Shown here in pieces: positions 10,056 through 19,440 of a stretch of 64,000 nucleotides of DNA. Every line of letters begins with the position of its first letter. The stretch's first letter is position 1. Position numbers and translations under genes: made by a program. Below the pieces are notes generated by a model. That model did no database searches. It was not told where the DNA came from and saw only the letters and a program-made list of their open reading frames with translations. The stretch comes from Sphagnum compactum (lineage: Eukaryota > Bryophyta > Sphagnopsida > Sphagnales): assembly GCA_965153455.1 (NCBI GenBank), contig OZ234494.1:15066001-15130000 (forward strand), read 5' to 3'.

Positions 10056-10540
10056 GTTATAATATCATAGGCTATTAGTAGTTATTATATTGTAGGGTAT
10101 TTAAATTTTTTTTTCATAGGTTATTATTTTATATTCTAAGTTATTTTTACCTTATGTCATTATCTTTTGTTTTAGATAATTTAAAGTTATTATGCTTAGG
10201 ATAAAATAATTTATAATAACATTAAGTAGAATGAACTTGAATAATTTAAAGTATAACTTGAAGTAACATATATTAATTTAAAATAAAATAACCTAAGGTA
10301 TAGCCTAAAGTTAGTTGAATAATTTGATTTTAAATAATTTAAAAGCTTATAATAAACTAGTTAAGATAATTTAAGGTAAAATAACATATAATAATTTAGG
10401 GCACAATAATTTATAATAGCCTATAATAACATAAAATATAAGTTATAATAACTAAAGTAGCTTAAAATAAAATAGGGTATATCATAAAGTAACATAGATA
10501 TATTATTTTAAAAAACATAGAAATAAACCTATTTGTTATA
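10056..10540. repeat. Satellite array resumed, then in inverted orientation
   Basis: From 10056 the GGCTATT/TTATT satellite continues to about 10170. From about 10180 the strand flips: AATAGCC, AATAACC and AATAATTTA units are reverse complements of the left-hand GGCTATT, GGTTATT and TAAATTATT units. The array is therefore a large imperfect inverted repeat centred near 10170, apart from the gypsy insertion. Confidence 0.7.
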
Positions 10541-10715
10541 ATAAATTGTAATAGTGAATTATGTTAACTAGAAATGAAACATGATGTCTACATAGTGATA
10601 TTATAATGAAATAACTTTCACTAGGTGAAATTGGTAAAATGTAATGAAGTTATTTCACTTTTAAGGTCCCATAGTGATTTAAGCTAGTAAATTACACCCC
10701 ACTTTGGTAGTAGTG

Positions 10716-10890
10716 AGGAGACTAGAAGGTTGCAGAAGAAAAAGGAAGAGGAGAAAGAAGAAGATGGAGAGTAAGAAGAAGAAGGTTGTAGGAAAAAAAT
10801 GCACCAAGCTTTTTTTGGCATTGAGAGAAACTCGATGAGTTTTTTTCTTGCAACCTTTCAAGACAACCAGGTGCACTATGCTTGAAAAAT
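10716..10890. repeat. Degenerate copy of the 291-900 purine-rich hairpin repeat
   Basis: GAAGAAGGA-type purine tracts are followed by CACCAAGCTTTTTTTGGCAT, GAGAGAAACTCGATGAG and TTTTTTTCTTGCA. This matches the order of parts in the 291-900 units. Confidence 0.5.
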
Positions 10891-11799
10891 AGAAGAAAAT
10901 GGAAGCTTGGCTAGGAGAAAATTTCAAAAAGAATCTTGCAAAAGAGAAGGAAAAGTGAATAGACCTTATCGAGGAGGTTCTACCTTCTAGATTCGTACGG
11001 TGAGAAAGATGGAAAAAGCTCCTCCTATGTCTCCAACTCCTCCTTCTCTTCGAATTCCTTTTCACTCTCCTGCTGATCTGAGTCTCTTGATGCCTTCCCC
11101 TCCCCCTTCAAAAGAAATGGATTCATATTCTAAGTTGACAAAGAAAAAGGCCAAACATCAACTACACCTATAAAAAGATATAATTTCAAGAAATGAAGTT
11201 GACAAAAGGTTTCGAGGATATATATTACATGACCCATCATGTCCATGAGATGTGCACTTTTCTTTTTTTCGCACATCATGGAATCTTCACCACTTTCCTC
11301 TTCTTTGATCACTGATAGTGATAGATGCTTCCTCTTCTGCTTTGAACTCATTCTGTTGTGGCCACGCCTTTTTTTATATTGTCGAAACTCCTTCCTCTTA
11401 AAACTTAAACTCTGCATTTGGACAACTCATAACTAGAATTTGTGATGTGAGCTAAAAATTTGAAATATAGGTTGGACACATGATTTATATACTACCCGAT
11501 TCAAACCCTAAACTTAAACCATATTCCACTCTGCAAAAAATGGATGTTTGATTTCATTTTCTAGAAATATTCCATGGGTATGTAATTTCTATGTACATTT
11601 ATAAGATATTCATATGCAGACATCTTTTCAATATCTTGTCGTCTTTATAAGTCTTACATATGAAAATCTAGCAAGCAATCACATCTAAAAAATCATATAC
11701 ATAGCACATGAACAAATATGGATGGTACTTATATTTCTATGGAGTACACATCCTATTGTTACATCTAAATGGATAGGACACACATATTGCATCATTCAT
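10891..11799. other. Intergenic sequence
   Basis: No recognisable gene. Frames at 10679-11065 and 11130-11417 (minus) are low-complexity reads with no family resemblance. Confidence 0.5.
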
Positions 11800-12026
11800 A
11801 TTCATGTGGTACATATGTTTCATATGTTCCGGTTGGTACATATTGTCCATATATTGCATATGGTGCACATGTTGCGTATGGTTTGTAAGGTGGGTATTGT
11901 GCGTATGCTACGTACGAATGCATATGATACATACCCTACATATATTCCGGTACATATTGTTCATATGTTGCATGTGCATATGGGACATGTGGTGCATATG
12001 GTGCATATGGTGTGTATGATGCATAT
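11800..12026. repeat. CATATG-rich minisatellite
   Basis: Short units of about 9-12 bases built on GTGCATATG, GTACATATT and GTTCATATG recur without a strict period. Reading frames across it are Met/His/Ile/Val repeats and are artefacts. The solo LTR begins at its right edge. Confidence 0.75.
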
Positions 12027-12851
12027 TGACGCACCCCCAAGTTCCTTGTTTGACCCAAAAAAGGGTCCAACTATGTTAAAGAGCGGAAGTAGTTGGAACT
12101 TGGTGCCGCTCCCAACTTCCAACACTAAAGGGGGTGAGAGGGGCGTGCTGAAAGCTCCGAGATTAAACTAGGAAGAGGGACAACGTATTTAGCTACTCGA
12201 ACCTGCATCAAAAAACCAACCAACAAGTTGGTTAGTTCACATTCGGAAACACTCTTGGTGTTGGGACAAGCCATGGGCAACACATACTCATTTGACTCAT
12301 CACGGCCCGGACTCGGGGGAAGCCACCACCTTCCCCCATATAATATTCTCTGCGTTTGCCCACGGCACCTACATCCGAATGGCTTTTTGTCCCGGGACTC
12401 CCAAGGAGGAGTCTTGAAACTGTCCCGGTTTGGACTCCCCAGACTTTGGAAGCTCATAACTCCCAGCTCAGACCTCTAATTGGGATGAAGTCTCAAGCAA
12501 CCTTGTAGCTATCATCAAGAGATTTCCAACGGTGTGTTGCACTCCACCTGCACACACCGGGATTGGGTCGATTCCTGACTTTTAGTGGTCGGGAGTCAAA
12601 CTGCCAGTTTGACTCCCGACCTTTCTTTTGACCATAACTTGTGCTGAAGATGTCTGAATGGCTCATGCGAGGCCATTTTCGACATTTACACTTCAAGAAC
12701 TTTCCAACGGTATAAAAAACACCTCAATGCAAGGTGTTTTGACCCCTGCAATCAAGCTCTGAGTTTTTGGGAGTCCCGGAGGACTCCAAGTTCCCACTTT
12801 TGGGAGTGTGAGTTTCATTTCTCACACTTGCCTCAAAGTGGGGTTGCGACA
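12027..12851 (-). mobile_element. Solo LTR, copy 1 of 3
   Basis: It runs from TGACGCACCCCC to GGGGTTGCGACA (825 bp) and is the reverse complement of the copy at 18186-19004. Long shared segments include the CAACTTGTTGGTTGGTTTGATGCA region and GTTTCCGAATGTGAACTAAC. Sense is taken as minus because in that direction a TATA-like motif precedes AATAAA as in copy 2. The 5-bp flanks (CATAT and TGACA) do not match, so the duplication is lost or this is part of a larger rearrangement. Open frames inside it are not genes. Confidence 0.8.
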
Positions 12852-14764
12852 TGACACAAGGTTTCTAAAGGGTGAAAAACATTTGCACTTGGATGGGGAT
12901 ATATATGAAGACTGGATGGACACCACTAAAAGTCCGTAACATTTCCAACATTTACAACATCATTTGCAACAACAACAACAGACACAATAAGGTCTATAGG
13001 TTATTGGAATGCAGACGAAAAGAATGGAAACACAACCTTCTTTTGTAATGGTCAAACCACCAGAACTACAGGTACCAATTAATAGACTAGGATTTGAAGA
13101 GGGACATCTATTTGAATTTGGGTTGGGGAGCAAATTGGTGCAGGAGATGGGATCATCTACAAAAGGATCCAAAAATCTTATGACACAAATAAATACACCA
13201 AAGTTTATGGAAGAAGTAGCTGCAAAAGTAATGTAAGTAGATAAAATAGCTGAATATTTCAAACCATGGTAATTGTGAGTCTGAATATGGGGAATTTGAA
13301 TTTGGAGGTGAATAGTCTGAAGAACAAATTGGTTACAGAGGAGAAGGAGAAGGTAGTACTACACATGGAATTAGATAAAGAGAGGGACTTCCAAAAGGAA
13401 TATAAGCATAACGTAAAAATTTGGAGAAGAACAAGATAGATAATGAGTAGAAGATTAAAGCATTTATATAAAAATGGAGGATGAGAATAAGGAGCTCAAG
13501 GTTAACACAACACAGATGAAGTCACAGGATGAAAAACTGCAAAAATTAAAGCAAAAGGTTGAAGTTTGGGAAAACATAGAGTGAAAATGGGCAGAGGCAT
13601 TATTGCTTCACAAGCAACAACAAGAATTTTGGGTAGTTAGGTGAAAGCATTGACTAAAGAAAAGAAAGAGAAGGAGAATGTTTTGACAAATTTGGAATTG
13701 GTGAATCTAAAGAATGAATTTATGCTGAATTTGAAGAGCTTAAAAAGAAGACAGTAAAGGTAGAAAATGAGAAGTTGGTGGAGAAAAAAAGGAATATCAA
13801 AAGAATTAGTAGCAATTACAAGCACAATTGGAGAGCACACAAGAGTAGAGGAAGAATTTGGACCCAATGATGTTAAGAAAAGGTTGGAGGATTATGAATA
13901 AATTTTGCAATATTATATTTTGATGAGGATAAAGAACAAGATGAAGGATTTCGAAGCAAAATTTGAGGAATGGTGGGAGGTTGCAGAAGAATATTTTACC
14001 AAAGAATTGGAGAAGAATCTAGGTCAACATAGAGTTAATGAAATAATTTTGAGGTACAAGTTGACAGTTTATCAAAAGAATTTTCTAAATTTTGTCTATG
14101 GCAGTTCAATAAGTACAGAGGCATTGGGCCAAAATGAGGAGACTAAAGCAGGGCCTTGTGAAATAGCTCAGGAGGAGGAAGTGCAAATTGAGGACTTTAG
14201 AAGTAGAACAACTTAAGAGGGGGAAACACAAACAAAGAAACCACAAGACCTCAAAGGAGGGGGCCAGGAAGAGAAAGAACCATACATAACTCAAGTACAA
14301 GAACAAGTGGAGACTATTCCAGCAATAGAAGAAGAGGTATTCAAGATACAACCCTTGGAAGTAAAACCATAAATTGAGTTAATGGAGAAAGAGGTCAAAA
14401 CTGTAGAGCTAGAGGTGGGTACATAACCACTAGTTGTTGAATAAGTTGAGACTATAGAGACTCTAGTGGAGGAAACATATGCTAGAAGGTTATAGAATGC
14501 TTTCAGTTCAATTTTTGTCATTTCACAAAGATTTCGGGGATGGAATCCAAAGTACAAAAGGGGTAATGTTAAAGGGGTAGGATGATTACATGGTTTTGGA
14601 TGAACAAGGCATTTAGAATAAGGACTGATCATGGAACATTGTAGTTTGAATTTTGAATTCTTGTTAGTTTTGAATCATGATGATGTGATTTGGGATTACC
14701 CAAAGATGATAGTTCTAAGGAGAGGGATTTCTATCTTAAACACAAATTTGAAGAGTAGGATTAG
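12852..14764 (+). pseudogene. Decayed Glu/Lys-rich coiled-coil-like coding remnant, family unknown
   Basis: Plus-strand reading broken by many stops and frame changes still shows protein character. It starts around 13009 (PPELQVPINRLGFEEGHLF), passes through 13300-13900 with heptad-like Lys/Glu/Leu stretches, then 13905-14216 (FEEWWEVAEEYFTKELEKNL, YKLTVYQKNFLNFVY), then a Glu/Val-rich tail (EVKTVELEVGT) to about 14580. The composition resembles coiled-coil proteins. I do not recognise the family. Its position against the copia 5' LTR suggests that it belongs to older transposon debris into which copia inserted. Function should not be inferred from coiled-coil composition. Confidence 0.35.
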
Positions 14765-15078
14765 TGTTGAGAATTCAAGCTCAACTTGTTAGGCTTCATT
14801 AGTTACTGGAGTAGGAAAGTAATTAGGTTACTTTCACAAGGTTGAATTATTTTCTTTACTTATATTAATTTGGTTATTTGTGGTTAGGTCTTTTAGTTAA
14901 ATACCTTGGTGTTGATGGTTTGGTTTTTTTTTTCTTCATTACACAAGTTTGTGAATTTCATGTGACAAGAACCTTGACGTGTTCTTGATGTTATGTTCTG
15001 TGTTGTGAGCATCGTGTTTTAGTTTCCTTTCAATAAAGACTTATGTTTGCACTTGAATAGACCTCCTATATGTTAACA
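14765..15078 (+). repeat. 5' LTR of copia element
   Basis: Runs from TGTTGAGAATTCAAGCTC to TATGTTAACA with TG/CA ends. An AATAAA signal lies near its end (TTCAATAAAGACTTATG). Confidence 0.93.
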
Positions 15079-15090
15079 TGGTATCAGAGC
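15079..15090 (+). other. Primer binding site of copia element
   Basis: TGGTATCAGAGC directly follows the 5' LTR. It is the common plant copia site complementary to the 3' end of initiator tRNA-Met. Confidence 0.93.
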
Positions 15091-15330
15091 TTAGGTTATT
15101 TGGTGAGAAGGTTGAAAGAGATCTAGAGCAAGAAAGTCTCTAGAACTAGAGCTTGAAAGTCTCTAGTAATGTCATAGGAGTTTGTCAAGTGCAAGAGAGA
15201 AACGGGGAAAGGAAAGAATGTGAAGAGAAAGAAAAGAAAAGAAAAGAGGTGAGGAGATCAACATATCAAAGGTTATGAAAGTCAGATCTTTAAATCTAGA
15301 TCTAGATCTATTGTAAAAAGATCTTAAAAT

Positions 15331-15588
15331 GAAACTTAGAGAAATTATATAAGATTATAAGACGCTTCTATTCCCAAATTTTCAAAAGAAAAGAATATGT
15401 TTTATGAGAGTTATGGCCGTTTCAAAACTTTATGCTAGATCTGGTGTTTTTGGTCATATCTCCTTTGTTTGAGCTTTTTTGGATCTGTAGCTTTGGGACC
15501 TTATAGATCATAAAGGAATACATATGTGAGAGAAATTTCATGTCATTTGGATATGTATTGAGAGAGATCCAAGTATCTAAAGTTTCAG
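15331..15588 (+). repeat. Leader module shared with the gypsy element
   Basis: The first part (GACGCTTCTA, then TTTTCAAAAGAAAAG and ATATGTTTT) matches the gypsy leader next to its LTR. The second part (15430-15588) matches the 155-bp gypsy unit with about 13 differences and a 1-bp indel by eye, roughly 90%. Both lie in the sense direction of their own element. Confidence 0.88.
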
Positions 15589-16088
15589 CCTCAGTTTTGA
15601 AGTCAGTTTCTTTTGAAAGTGATAACTGTTTGTGATCATCATCAATAGAGCTAAAATTTTGAATAGATATAGAAAACATATATTTGATGTGTCTCCCCAA
15701 CTCTCAAGGAGTTTGGAGTTGTTAAGAGCGAGTTGTAAGTCAGTTTGTGTTCAAGTCCCAGTTTGAGGTGATTTCAAGAAAGTAGCAAGATATCTCATTT
15801 TATGAGATTAAATGAGCTCAAATTTTGAAACATGGTAGTAGACATAGGTTTTCCTTGTTTCACCAAAATTTTAAAATGATCCAAGGTCACATGTGAGTGG
15901 AGGAGCTTTGCAAAATTGCTGTGACAAAAATTTACATTGAAAACACATCAAAACGAATTTTGAAGTGGAGCAAATACAACTTGGGAAAACTTGAAAGAAG
16001 GAGTTTGAAAATTGGGAAGCGCAAATACATTATCAAGACCTTCATACAAAAGTTTGGTATGTAATCATGTACTTAAGACCATACAAAA

Positions 16089-16149
16089 TATTATACGAAA
16101 TACCTACATATACGTAAAACCTATGTATAGTATAGAATTTCGTATAATA
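16089..16149 (+). repeat. Long hairpin upstream of copia gag
   Basis: TATTATACGAAAT (16089-16101) and ATTTCGTATAATA (16137-16149) are perfect 13-bp inverted arms. The loop contains further pairing (CTACATA with TATGTAG-like sequence). It could be a small foldback insertion or an RNA structure of the leader. Confidence 0.6.
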
Positions 16150-16315
16150 CTCAAGACATACATACATATGCAAGGTCCATCTTGTTCAACCCTAACCCTA
16201 ACCCTAATCGTAGAAACTTAAGGAAGGAAAACCCTAATCCTAATCCTAGAAACCCAAGGGAGGAATTAAAATCATTTGTGAAACCCCAAGAAGACATTGA
16301 AAGTTGTCTTGAGAG

Positions 16316-17334
16316 ATGACGGATGGTCTTTTTCACATTACAATTGAGAAATTAGACAAAAACAATTTCCAAGTGTGGAAATTTAGGATTATGAATTTCT
16401 TGATGGGGAAAGGTTATTGGGAGTTCATAACTGGTGATGAGAAAGAACCTCCTCTCCCAGAAAACCCCACACAACAACAAATTCAAGCCAATAAAACTTG
16501 GCATGAAAAAGCAAGGAAAGTCTTGTATTGGCTTTTTGTGAGTTGTCGGATTCCATGATTGTGCATATTCAAGATGCACAATCGTCCAAGCAAGCTTGGG
16601 ATACATTGGTGAAGATGTATAGCATCAAATACACAAGCCCGCAAAATGCAGCTCAAACAAGAGTTGCATAATCTACAGAAAAACCAGATGAACATAAGTG
16701 ACTATTCTACAAAGGTGAAAAACCTTGCAGATGCTCTTGCATCTATAGGAGCCCCAGTAGATGATGAAAATCTAGTGGCCATGACCTTGAATGGACTTGG
16801 AAAAGATTATAGTTCTGTACTTCAATTGCAGTTCGGAAAACATTTTCCAATTTCCAAGATTTGATGACCCTACTTATAAGTGAAGAGATGAGAATTGTTG
16901 GCACTTCATCCAATGAAGGATCACAAGAAAGTGCTTTCTACTCAAATATTAATAGAGGTAGAGGTAGAGGTAGAGGTGGTAAAACTTCATTTCGAGGTCG
17001 ACACGGAAGCTCGCATGGTGGACATCATCAACATGAAGGTCAACTTCATGGAGGTGGACGAGGAAACTTTGGAAGAAGAAGAGGTCGCGAAAGTCGTGGA
17101 GGTCGTGGTGGAAGTCATCGAGGTCAACAACCAAATAACGAATCAAACTGCTACTACTGCGGGAAACCTGGGCACATGGCCAAGAACTGTTATCAAAGGG
17201 AGCACAATGCACGAAATGGAAAGCTGCAACAAGAGAATTATGCATCAACTAACAATCAAGGTGATGAGCAACTGTTTGTGATGCAACGCATGGAAAATTC
17301 AATGATAGGAGGTGTATCAGATAACAATGTCTAG
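16316..17334 (+). pseudogene. gag: Copia gag (UBN2-type capsid plus zinc knuckle), frameshifted
   Basis: It begins MTDGLFHITIEKLDKNNFQV, a typical plant copia Gag N terminus. The frame ends at 16558, the Gag sequence continues in another frame (SDSMIVHIQDAQSSKQAWDT), shifts again at 16646 (LKQELHNLQKNQMNISDYST), and again after 16861. The last part has a Gly/Arg-rich tract (RGRGRGRGG) and a CCHC knuckle CYYCGKPGHMAKNC. At least three frame changes and a TAG at 17332-17334, just before the protease, show it is dead. Confidence 0.9.
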
Positions 17335-18185
17335 TATGTGGATTCTGGAGCTTCAAACCACATGACTAATCATGGAGAATGGTTTAGAGATACAAGGGAT
17401 TTGAAAACACCAGGGTTTGTGGAAACTGGTGATGACACTACACACCCCATCACACAAATTGGCAAGGTGCCATTGTCCATGCAAGATGGGCAAACAAAGT
17501 ACTTGAAAAATGTACTTCATGTTCCAACCATAACAAAAAATTTGGTCTCCGTAGGCCAGATGGTGGAACAAGGTTTACAGGTGACTTTCAAGCCTAATGG
17601 ATGTTTTGTGGAAGACATGAAGCACCAAGGCAAATTGATTGCAAAAGGGGAAAGGAATGGACGAATGTTCACCTTGGATGTGAACATGGCTGAGGTGAAT
17701 TCCATGTTATTCACACATGAAAAAACAGTTAGAGACATTGGAATTTGGCACAAGCGGGTTGGCCATGTTAATCTCCAACGTCTTAAGCTGATGGAGAAAC
17801 AAAATCTTGTTGGAGGTCTTCCCAAATTTGGAACAGAAGAGGTGATGTCAAAAGTTTGTGAAGCATGCCAATTGGGGAAGCAAGTTAGGCATCCATTCCC
17901 TGCTCAAGCAACTCATGTGAATTCCAAACCTTTGGAAATGATCCACTTAGATGTGTGGACCACGAAAACAGAATCCATTGAAGATGCAAGTATTACATGA
18001 GTTTCATTGATGACCACACAAGGAAGGTGTGGGTCTACTTCATGAAACACAAAGGTGAAGTGTTTCAACATTTTTTGAATTTCAAAGCAATGGTGGAGGA
18101 GGAGAAAGGCGTGAGCATCAAGTGCCTAAGGTCGGATGGAGGGGGAGAATATTTTTCAAATGTATTCAGTGAGTACTTGAAGGAG
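17335..18185 (+). pseudogene. pol: Copia protease and integrase N-terminal part, broken
   Basis: The protease active site DSGASNHM follows the TAG at 17332. The integrase zinc finger region is visible (IWHKRVGHVNLQRL, then CEACQLGKQ) and the core starts at HLDVWTT. A frame change at about 17990-18000 moves the core to FIDDHTRKVWVYFMKHKG, followed by SDGGGEYFSNVFSEYLKE with the second Asp. The coding sequence is then cut at 18185 by the inserted solo LTR and resumes at 19010. Confidence 0.92.
18181..18185. repeat. Target site duplication of nested solo LTR (left)
   Basis: AGGAG, repeated at 19005-19009. Removing the insert and one copy rejoins the copia integrase frame, which fixes the insertion boundaries. 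Confidence 0.9.
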
Positions 18186-19004
18186 TGTCACAACCCCACT
18201 TTGAAGGAGTGTGGGGATGACACTCACACTCCCGAAATGGGGACTTGGGAGTCCCCCGAGACTCTTGGAAACTCAGAGTTTGATTGTAAGGGTCAAAACA
18301 TCGTGCCTTGTGATGTTTTTTATATCGTTGGAAAGGTCTTGAAGTGTAGATGTCAAAAATGGCCTCGCATGAGCCATTTGGAGATTTGCAGCAAAGTTAT
18401 AGACGAATGAAGGGCCGGGAGTCAAATTGGCAGTTTGACTCCCGACCACTAAAAGTCGGGAATCGACCTGACCCCAGTGTGTGCAGGTGGAGTGCGACAC
18501 ACCGTTGGAAAGCTCTTGAGGAGAGCTACAAGTTTTCTTTAGACCTCATCTCAATCGAAGGTCGAAGCAAGGAATTATGAACTCCAAAGTCCCGGGAGTC
18601 CAAATCGGGACAGGTTCGGGACTCCTCCTTGGGAGTCCCGGGAAAAAGAGCCATTTGGATGTAGGTGCCACGGAGTAATGCAGAGAATACTATATGGGGG
18701 AAGGTGGTGGCTTCCTTCGAATCCGGGCTGTGGTAAGTCATGTGAGTCCAAGGTCGCCTGTGGCTTGTCCTAGCACTGAAAGTGTTTCCGAATGTGAACT
18801 AACCAACTTGTTGGTTGGTTTGATGCAGGTTCAAGTAACTAAATAAAGCTTATCCTTCGCCCTAGTCTAATCCCGGAGCTTCAGCACGCCCCTCTACCCC
18901 TTTTAGTGCTAGAAGCTGGGAGCATGCACCAAGTTCCAAACAATTCCGCTGTTTAACTTCTTTGGACCCAACTTGGGTCTAACAAGGAACTTGGGAATGC
19001 GTCA
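18186..19004 (+). mobile_element. Solo LTR, copy 2 of 3, nested in copia integrase
   Basis: The 819-bp element runs from TGTCACAACCCC to GGGAATGCGTCA, with TG/CA ends and a perfect 5-bp duplication AGGAG. A TATA-like TACTATATGG (about 18690) precedes AATAAA (18842-18847), giving plus as sense. No internal region is present, as expected after LTR-LTR recombination. The parent retrotransposon is not in this window. Confidence 0.9.
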
Positions 19005-19440
19005 AGGAGCATGGAATTCAAAGGAAGTACTCATGTAGTTACTCCCCGCAGCAGAATGGAGTTGCTGAAAGGAAGAACAGGAACATCGTTGAAATAACAC
19101 ATGCCATGTTGAATGAAAAGAATTTGCCAAATTACTTTTGGGCTGAGGCAGTAGCAACTGCAGTCTATATCATGAATCGAACACCCACAGCGGCAATTCA
19201 TGGCATGACACCCGAAGAAATTTTATAGGCAAAAAACCCGATGTCTCACACCTCAGAGTGTTTGGTTGCATTGCATACGTGCATATTCCTGACGAGAAGA
19301 GATCAAAACTAGATCCAAAAGCTGATAAGTGTATCTTCATTGGATATTCCTCAGAACAAAAAGGATATAGATGTTTCAACCCTTCCACTTGGAAGTTGCA
19401 AGTGAGTAGAGATGTTGTGTTTGATGAGATGGTTAGCTAG
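19005..19440 (+). pseudogene. pol: Copia integrase C-terminal part
   Basis: The frame resumes with HGIQRKYSCSYSPQQNGVAE, which holds the catalytic Glu, followed by TPTAAIHGMTPEE. A stop near 19226 and a frame shift lead into VFGCIAYVHIPDEKRSKLDP and GYSSEQKGYRCFNP, the conserved copia region after the core. A TAG at 19438-19440 ends this frame. Confidence 0.9.

Larger units (their letters stand above)
1729..10715. mobile_element. CACTA-like non-autonomous element with satellite interior, carrying a nested gypsy element
   Basis: The left end reads CACTACGTCCTTAGTG (from 1729). The reverse complement of the right end reads CACTACTACCAAAGTG (ending 10715), and 12 of 16 positions match. Subterminal CACTA motifs recur on both sides: TTCACTATGGG near 1838 and TCACTATGGGACC as reverse complement near 10670, with CACTAG/CTAGTG palindromes near 1940-1968 and 10620. 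Such subterminal repetition is typical of CACTA (EnSpm-like) transposons. No transposase is visible. Without the nested gypsy the element is about 2.8 kb. The 3-bp flanks (AAA and AGG) do not match, so the target duplication is lost or the ends are slightly wrong. Confidence 0.45.
15091..16315 (+). other. Copia 5' leader
   Basis: An untranslated leader of about 1.2 kb. It holds GAAAGTCTCTAG direct repeats near 15140, a 258-bp module shared with the gypsy leader (15331-15588), a long hairpin (16089-16149) and three CCCTAA units near 16190 before gag. Confidence 0.75.

Noticed and set aside
11722-12171. 149-codon plus frame rich in Met, His, Val and Ile
   Set aside because: It is a translation of the CATATG minisatellite running into the solo LTR. 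Repeated MVHM-like units follow the DNA period.
12125-12696. Small frames inside the solo LTR (for example 12125-12457 minus)
   Set aside because: They lie wholly in an LTR shared with two other copies in which the frames are not conserved.
14640-14764. A tandem second copia copy upstream of the 5' LTR
   Set aside because: The sequence before 14765 (TTTGAAGAGTAGGATTAG) faintly resembles the copia polypurine region, but RNase H motifs are absent upstream, so a tandem element is not supported.
16186-16208. Interstitial telomere repeat
   Set aside because: Only about three CCCTAA units are present inside a copia leader next to CCTAATCCTAATCC variants. This is too short, and the plant-type TTTAGGG unit is not seen.
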